Source: an uncultured Thermomonas sp.
GTDB lineage: Bacteria > Pseudomonadota > Gammaproteobacteria > Xanthomonadales > Xanthomonadaceae
DNA length: 10,056 nt
Direction: 5' to 3'
Assembly (NCBI GenBank): GCA_946480065.1
Contig: CAMLJA010000050.1
Span: forward strand, 1 to 10,056
The translations under genes and the position numbers were made by a program. Shown in pieces: positions 5,956 to 10,056 of the stretch (positions are counted from its first letter, which is position 1; every line of letters begins with the position of its first letter). The notes under the pieces are model-generated. The model did not search any database. It was not told the origin of the DNA and saw nothing but the letters and a program-made list of their open reading frames with translations.

Positions 5956-5984
5956 CCGGACATCCCGCCGCCCTAAGGACGCCC

Positions 5985-7490
5985 ATGGACCCCATCTTCG
6001 TCGGCAAGGCCGTCACCACCGAGACCGGCGGCCCCGTGGTGCTGCTGCCGAAGTACGGCAACCGCCACGGGCTGGTGGCCGGCGCCACCGGCACCGGCAA
6101 GACGGTGACGCTGATGACGCTGGCGGAAGGCTTCAGCCGGATCGGCGTGCCGGTGTTCCTGGCCGACGTGAAGGGCGACGTGGCCGGGCTGGCGGTGCCG
6201 GGCACCACTGGCGAGAAGCTGGCCGCGCGCATCGCCCAGCTGGGCATGACGGACTACCGCAACGAGGCCGCGCCGGTGGTGTTCTGGGACCTCTGGGGCA
6301 AGCTGGGCCACCCGGTGCGGACCACCGTGAGCGAGATGGGCCCCACCCTGCTGGGCCGCATCCTGGAACTGAACGACACCCAGGCCGGGGTGCTGGACAT
6401 CGTGTTCAAGCTGGCCGACGACCGCGGCCTGCTGCTGCTGGACCTGGAGGACCTGCGCGCGCTGCTGGGGCTGATCGCCGAGGAGCGCAAGGACATCAGC
6501 ACCTCCTACGGGCTGGTCAGCGCGCCGTCGATCGGCGCCATCCAGCGCGCGCTGCTGCGGCTGGAGCAGGAAGGCGCGGACCTGTTCTTCGGCGAGCCGG
6601 CGCTGGAGCTGGCGGACCTGATGCGGACCACGCCCGACGGCCGCGGGGTGATCAACATCCTGGCCGCCGACCAGCTGGTAATGAAGCCGAAGCTGTATTC
6701 CAGCTTCCTGCTGTGGCTGCTCTCCGAGCTGTTCGAGGCGCTGCCGGAAGTGGGCGACCTGGACAAGCCGAAGCTGGTGTTCGTGTTCGACGAGGCGCAC
6801 CTGCTGTTCGACGACGCGCCGCCGGCGCTGCGCCAGCGGATCGAGCAGGTGGTGCGGATCATCCGCTCCAAGGGCGTGGGCGTGTACTTCTGCTCGCAGT
6901 TCCCCGACGACGTGCCGGACGAGATCCTGGGCCAGCTGGGCAACCGCTTCCAGCACGCGCTGCGCGCCTATACCCCGCGCGACCAGAAGGCGGTGAAGAC
7001 CGCGGCGGAAACCTTCGTGGCCAACCCGGCGCTGGACGTGGCCAAGGCCATCGGCCAGCTGGGCGTGGGCGAGGCGCTGGTGTCCACGCTGCAGGACAAG
7101 GGCGTGCCGATGCCGGTGGAACGGACCCTGGTCGCGCCGCCGCGCTGCCGGATGGGCGCCATCACCGATGCCGAGCGCATGCAGGTGCGCGCCGGCAGCC
7201 CGGTGGGCATGAAGTACGACACCCGCGTCGACCGCGACTCCGCCGCCGAGCTGCTGGCGCAGAAGGCCGAGGCGAAGGCGGTGCAGGCGCAGGCGCCGGC
7301 CGCGAAGGCCAACGGGGAAGCGGAAGGCGGCTTCGGCAAGGCCGTCAACGAGTGGCTGTTCGGCTCCACCGGGCCGCGCGGCGGCAAACGCGACGGCATC
7401 GTGCAGCAGGTCGCCCGCAACGAGGCGCGTCGCCTCGGCACCAGGGTGCTGCGCGGCGTGCTGGGCGGCATCTTCGGCGGCCGGCGCTGA
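5985..7490 (+). CDS. DUF853 / HerA-like ATPase (YjgR family)
   Basis: 501 residues, the usual family length. Walker A GATGTGKT is at 33-40, DVKGD at 61-65, and the Walker B region LVFVFDEAH at 264-272 with Asp269-Glu270. A sensor/arginine-finger region follows around 300-333 (CSQFPDD and GNRFQHALRAYTPRDQ, Arg321 and Arg332). The C-terminal about 420-501 is Ala/Lys-rich then Gly/Arg-rich. Members of this family resemble the HerA/FtsK translocases and are predicted hexameric DNA-dependent ATPases. No NurA nuclease partner is nearby, and the cellular role of YjgR proteins is not established. AAGGA at 5975-5979 is a well-spaced Shine-Dalgarno, 5 nt before ATG. The next gene follows after 41 nt without a terminator, so co-transcription with the lipoprotein and greB is likely. 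Confidence 0.9.
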   Translation: MDPIFVGKAVTTETGGPVVLLPKYGNRHGLVAGATGTGKTVTLMTLAEGFSRIGVPVFLADVKGDVAGLAVPGTTGEKLAARIAQLGMTDYRNEAAPVVFWDLWGKLGHPVRTTVSEMGPTLLGRILELNDTQAGVLDIVFKLADDRGLLLLDLEDLRALLGLIAEERKDISTSYGLVSAPSIGAIQRALLRLEQEGADLFFGEPALELADLMRTTPDGRGVINILAADQLVMKPKLYSSFLLWLLSELFEALPEVGDLDKPKLVFVFDEAHLLFDDAPPALRQRIEQVVRIIRSKGVGVYFCSQFPDDVPDEILGQLGNRFQHALRAYTPRDQKAVKTAAETFVANPALDVAKAIGQLGVGEALVSTLQDKGVPMPVERTLVAPPRCRMGAITDAERMQVRAGSPVGMKYDTRVDRDSAAELLAQKAEAKAVQAQAPAAKANGEAEGGFGKAVNEWLFGSTGPRGGKRDGIVQQVARNEARRLGTRVLRGVLGGIFGGRR

Positions 7491-7531
7491 GCCGCTTCCC
7501 TTCCTTTCCCCACGACTCCCCGAGGTCTTCC

Positions 7532-8029
7532 ATGCACGCACGCGCCCTCGCCCTTGCCATCGCCGCCCTGGCCGCGCTGGCCGGCTGCAAGCCCACCGAA
7601 CCGGCGCCCGCGCCCGCCGCGGCCCCGGCCGACGCCACCCCGGCTGCGGCCGCGCCGTCCGCAGTGGTGGCCGAGGTGGACCACGGCTCGCCCGCGGGCG
7701 ACAACGCCGGCTTCGACGTCAAGGCGTTCGCCGGCACCTACGCCGGCACCATCCCCTGCGCGGACTGCCCGGGCATCGACATGAGCCTGGCGTTCACCCC
7801 CGAGGGCCGCTACCAGCAGACCCTGCGCTACCAGGAGCGCGACGCCTCCAGCGCCAGCGACGGCACCTGGACGCTCGACGCCGACGGCCGCCGCATCCAC
7901 CTGGACCCCACCGCCAAGGACGCGCAGGACAGCTGGGTGGAGATCGTCTCGCCCACCGAGCTGCGGCTGCTGGACGGCGAAGGCAAGCCGATCGACAGCA
8001 CCCTGGACTACGGCCTGCGCCGCCGCTGA
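7532..8029 (+). CDS. NlpE-like copper-resistance/envelope-stress lipoprotein
   Basis: 165 residues. The N-terminus is a lipoprotein signal peptide: MHARALALAI, then the lipobox LAGC with Cys19 as lipidation site. Lys20, not Asp, follows, so sorting to the outer membrane is expected. Residues 21-46 are a Pro/Ala linker. Residues about 60-165 are an NlpE N-terminal domain: FAGTYAGTIPCADCPGID (66-83) with the CxxC pair Cys76 and Cys79, then GRYQQTLRY and GTWTLDADGRRIHL. In E. coli NlpE the pair helps sense copper or redox and surface contact and signals through Cpx. This protein has only the N-domain, without the C-terminal OB-fold, so surface signalling as in E. coli should not be assumed. GAGG at 7522-7525 is a good Shine-Dalgarno. 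greB starts 3 nt after the stop. Confidence 0.85.
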   Translation: MHARALALAIAALAALAGCKPTEPAPAPAAAPADATPAAAAPSAVVAEVDHGSPAGDNAGFDVKAFAGTYAGTIPCADCPGIDMSLAFTPEGRYQQTLRYQERDASSASDGTWTLDADGRRIHLDPTAKDAQDSWVEIVSPTELRLLDGEGKPIDSTLDYGLRRR

Positions 8030-8032
8030 CGG

Positions 8033-8539
8033 ATGGGCCGCTGGCGACCGCCCGCGCCGGGCAGCACGGCGCTGATCACGCGCGCCGGCCACGACCGCCT
8101 GAAGGCGGAGCTGGACGACCTGTGGCGGGTGCAGCGCCCCGAGGTGGTGCGGGCGCTGGCCGCCGCCGCGGCCGAGGGCGACCGCTCGGAGAACGCCGAG
8201 TACACCTACCGCAAGAAGCAGCTGGGCGGCATCGACCGCCGCGTGCGCTACCTCAGCAAGCGGCTGGAGGCGCTGCAGGTGGTGGACGCCCCGCCCGCCG
8301 ACCGCGGCGCGGTGTTCTTCGGCGCCGAGGTGGAACTGGAGGACGTGGCCAGCGGGGCGCTGGTGCGCTACCGCATCGTCGGCCCCGACGAGACCGACGC
8401 GACGCTGGGCTGGATCAGCATCGACGCCCCGCTGGCGCGCGCCATGCTGAAGAAGCGCGTGGACGACACGTTCGACGCCCCCCTCCCCGGCGGCACCGTG
8501 CGCTACGCCATCGTCGAGGTGGCCTACCCCGGCGCGTGA
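8033..8539 (+). CDS. greB: Transcript cleavage/elongation factor GreB
   Basis: 168 residues. An N-terminal coiled-coil domain (about 12-85) carries the Gre signature [16 protein letters not shown] (49-64), with the acidic tip residues Asp50 and Glu53 that enter the RNA polymerase secondary channel and stimulate cleavage of backtracked [22 protein letters not shown] (67-85) is more like GreB than GreA. The C-terminal FKBP-like domain (about 90-165) includes [22 protein letters not shown] and [15 protein letters not shown]. The start gives a short extra N-terminus (about 11 residues) compared with E. coli GreB. It is only 3 nt after the nlpE-like stop, with no strong Shine-Dalgarno of its own, so translation is probably coupled. 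The gene ends 7 nt from the convergent iron-permease-like gene. Confidence 0.93.
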   Translation: MGRWRPPAPGSTALITRAGHDRLKAELDDLWRVQRPEVVRALAAAAAEGDRSENAEYTYRKKQLGGIDRRVRYLSKRLEALQVVDAPPADRGAVFFGAEVELEDVASGALVRYRIVGPDETDATLGWISIDAPLARAMLKKRVDDTFDAPLPGGTVRYAIVEVAYPGA

Positions 8540-8564
8540 GCGGCCTTCAGTCGACTTCCGGGGT
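8526..8564. repeat. Inverted repeat across the greB / iron-permease-like convergent junction
   Basis: ACCCCGG (8526-8532) and CCGGGGT (8558-8564) pair perfectly over a 25-nt spacer that contains both stop codons. It could serve as a shared end-of-transcript structure for the two convergent genes. There is no T-tract on either side and the stem is short, so an intrinsic terminator cannot be claimed. Confidence 0.2.
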
Positions 8565-8960
8565 GCCGGAGGCGTCCTCGGAGGACTGGGGCGACTGGCG
8601 GGCGGTGCGGGCCAGGGCGACGTAGCGGTTGCGGAAGGCGTCGAGCTCCTTCTCCTCCAGCTCTTCCAGGTCCAGCAGCGCGTTGTGGGCGCCGCGGGTG
8701 GCGCGGATGAGTTCGTCCAGCTTGAGCTGGATGGCCTCGGTGTCGCGGTTCTGCGAGTTCTGGATCAGGAACACCATCAGGAAGGTGACGATGGTGGTGC
8801 CGGTGTTGATGACCAGCTGCCAGGTGTCGCTGAAGCCGAACAGCGGGCCGGTGAGGATCCAGGCCAGCACCACGGCCAGCGCCAGCACGAAGCCCAGCGG
8901 CCGCCCGGCGGCGCGCGAGGCCCATTTGGCGAGGCGGTTGAACAGGTGGGACGGCGACAT
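8547..8960 (-). CDS. Low-affinity iron permease family protein
   Basis: 137 residues from the ATG at 8960, which is preceded by GAGGA at 8 nt. Two membrane helices are evident at about 22-40 and 48-66, separated by a short loop with FGFSDTWQ. The segment NTGTTIVTFLMVFLIQNSQNRD (52-73, key residues Asn52, Thr53, Gly54, Gln67, Asn68, Gln70, Asn71) and the following IQLKLDELIRAT are the hallmark of the family named low-affinity iron permease (PF04120). The tail is a Glu-rich helix (97-110) and a Ser/Glu-rich end. The name derives from yeast Fet4; bacterial members are small and untested, so iron transport is a family label only. It lies 44 nt downstream of rimO on the same strand and may be read from the same transcript. 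Confidence 0.82.
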   Translation of the reverse strand: MSPSHLFNRLAKWASRAAGRPLGFVLALAVVLAWILTGPLFGFSDTWQLVINTGTTIVTFLMVFLIQNSQNRDTEAIQLKLDELIRATRGAHNALLDLEELEEKELDAFRNRYVALARTARQSPQSSEDASGTPEVD

Positions 8961-9004
8961 CGGGGCGGTCCTCGGCGGGATGGCGCGAGTATGCCCCCGG
9001 CCGG

Positions 9005-10056
9005 TCAGTCGTTGTATTCCACTTCGCCGTAGAGGTCGTGCTCGTCGCTGCCCATGATCCGCACCATGGCGAACTCGCCGGGCTGCAGGCCGGCCTCGCG
9101 GCCGTCCTGTACCTGCACCAGGCCGTCGATCTCGGGCGCGTCGGCCATCGAGCGGGCGATGGCCAGCTCGCCGTCGATGGCGTCCACCAGCACCTGCTGC
9201 ACGCTGCCCACCTTGGCGGCCAGCCGCGCTTCGGAAATCGCCGCCTGCCGCTCCATGAAGCGGGCCAGGCGCTCCTGCTTGACCTCTTCCGGCACCGGGT
9301 CCGGCAGCGCGTTGGCGGCCGCACCTTCCACCGGCGAATAGGCGAACGCACCGACGCGGTCCAGCTGCGCTTCGTCGAGGAAGTCCAGCAGCTCCTCGAA
9401 CTCGGCCTCGGTCTCGCCGGGGAAGCCGACGATGAAGGTGCTGCGCAGGGTCAGCTCCGGGCAGATCGACCGCCAGCGCTGGATGCGCTCCAGGGTCTTG
9501 TCCACCGCGCCCGGGCGCTTCATCAGCCTGAGCACGCGCGGGCTGGCATGCTGGAACGGGATGTCGAGGTACGGCAGCAGCTTGCCGTCCGCCATCAGCG
9601 GGATCACGTCGTCCACGTGCGGGTACGGGTAGACGTAGTGCAGGCGCGTCCACACACCGAGCTGCGACAGGCCCTCGCACAGCGCCTTCATCCGCGTCTC
9701 GTACAGGTTGTTGCCCCACAGCCGGGGCGCGTACTTCAGGTCCACGCCGTAGGCGCTGGTGTCCTGCGAGACCACCAGCAGCTCCCTGACGCCGCCGCGC
9801 ACCAGCTTCTCGGCCTCGCGCAGCACCTCGTCCACCGGCCGCGAGACCAGGTCGCCGCGCATCGACGGGATGATGCAGAAGCTGCAGCGGTGGTTGCAGC
9901 CTTCGGAAATCTTCAGGTACGCGTAGTGCTTCGGCGTCAGCTTCAGACCGTAGTCCGGCAGCAGGTCGACGAAGGGGTCGTGCCTGGGCGGCACCGCCGC
10001 ATGCACCGCGTCCATCACGCTGGCGTAGTCCTGCGGGCCGCTGATGGACAGCACGC
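9005..10056 (-). CDS. rimO: Ribosomal protein S12 methylthiotransferase RimO (5' end outside window)
   Basis: About 350 C-terminal residues are present; full RimO is about 440-450, so roughly the first 90-100 residues, including the N-terminal MTTase domain, lie past the right edge. The valine/GTG near 10054 is internal, not a start. The radical SAM cluster motif CNHRCSFC is at 9875-9898 (fragment Cys53, Cys57, Cys60). Other family marks are SQDTSAYG (96-103), YPYPHVDD (142-149), PYLDIPFQH (161-169) and FIVGFPGET (207-215). A TRAM domain occupies about 281-347 and ends [16 protein letters not shown] (240-248) with [13 protein letters not shown] favours RimO over MiaB. It adds a methylthio group to the beta-carbon of the conserved aspartate of ribosomal protein S12 in the cytoplasm, using two 4Fe-4S clusters and SAM. 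Confidence 0.95.
   Translation of the reverse strand, partial: VLSISGPQDYASVMDAVHAAVPPRHDPFVDLLPDYGLKLTPKHYAYLKISEGCNHRCSFCIIPSMRGDLVSRPVDEVLREAEKLVRGGVRELLVVSQDTSAYGVDLKYAPRLWGNNLYETRMKALCEGLSQLGVWTRLHYVYPYPHVDDVIPLMADGKLLPYLDIPFQHASPRVLRLMKRPGAVDKTLERIQRWRSICPELTLRSTFIVGFPGETEAEFEELLDFLDEAQLDRVGAFAYSPVEGAAANALPDPVPEEVKQERLARFMERQAAISEARLAAKVGSVQQVLVDAIDGELAIARSMADAPEIDGLVQVQDGREAGLQPGEFAMVRIMGSDEHDLYGEVEYND

Noticed and set aside
5856..5963. Longer N-terminus for the MltD-like protein
   Set aside because: The added residues are not hydrophobic and would bury the signal peptide inside the protein; the region also holds both divergent promoter candidates.
1..10056. tRNA, rRNA, CRISPR array, insertion sequence, integrase, toxin-antitoxin pair
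   Set aside because: Looked for on both strands; none could be supported by cloverleaf, spaced repeats, transposase or integrase motifs.

Overview
The window is GC-rich bacterial DNA, most likely from a gammaproteobacterium of the Xanthomonadaceae/Lysobacteraceae group (Lysobacter, Luteimonas, Pseudoxanthomonas or a relative). This rests on the very high GC of the housekeeping genes, the look of the RimO, GreB, NlpE, MltD-like and DUF853 proteins, and weak consensus promoters. The genus cannot be fixed from sequence reading alone. No tRNA, rRNA, CRISPR array, insertion sequence or integrase is visible.

Left third (about 1-2910, minus strand): an accessory cassette of visibly lower GC. It reads, in transcription order, a 27-codon leader ORF with a very strong ribosome binding site (2908-2825), a 628-residue DUF2075/Schlafen-group-3 SF1 helicase with an N-terminal PD-(D/E)xK-like nuclease site (2828-942), and a membrane-anchored NERD nuclease-like protein (925-29). 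The joints are tight: a GTGA overlap, then a 16-nt gap. Two nuclease-fold proteins plus a helicase, compact and compositionally distinct, make this the best candidate for an undescribed (anti-phage or anti-plasmid) system. It may continue past the left edge.

Middle (about 3017-5855, minus strand): a TfoX N-terminal-domain protein with a histone-H1-like basic tail, a ferritin-like four-helix protein whose Shine-Dalgarno is buried in a perfect 9-bp hairpin, and a secreted MltD-like lytic transglycosylase with one C-terminal LysM. These look like core or shell genes rather than one pathway.

Right third: divergent from mltD, a plus-strand run of DUF853/HerA-like ATPase, NlpE-like outer-membrane lipoprotein and transcript cleavage factor GreB (5985-8539). 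It meets, almost tail to tail, a minus-strand pair: a low-affinity iron permease family protein (8960-8547) downstream of rimO (9005 to beyond the right edge, 5' part missing). These are ordinary chromosomal genes at about 70% GC.
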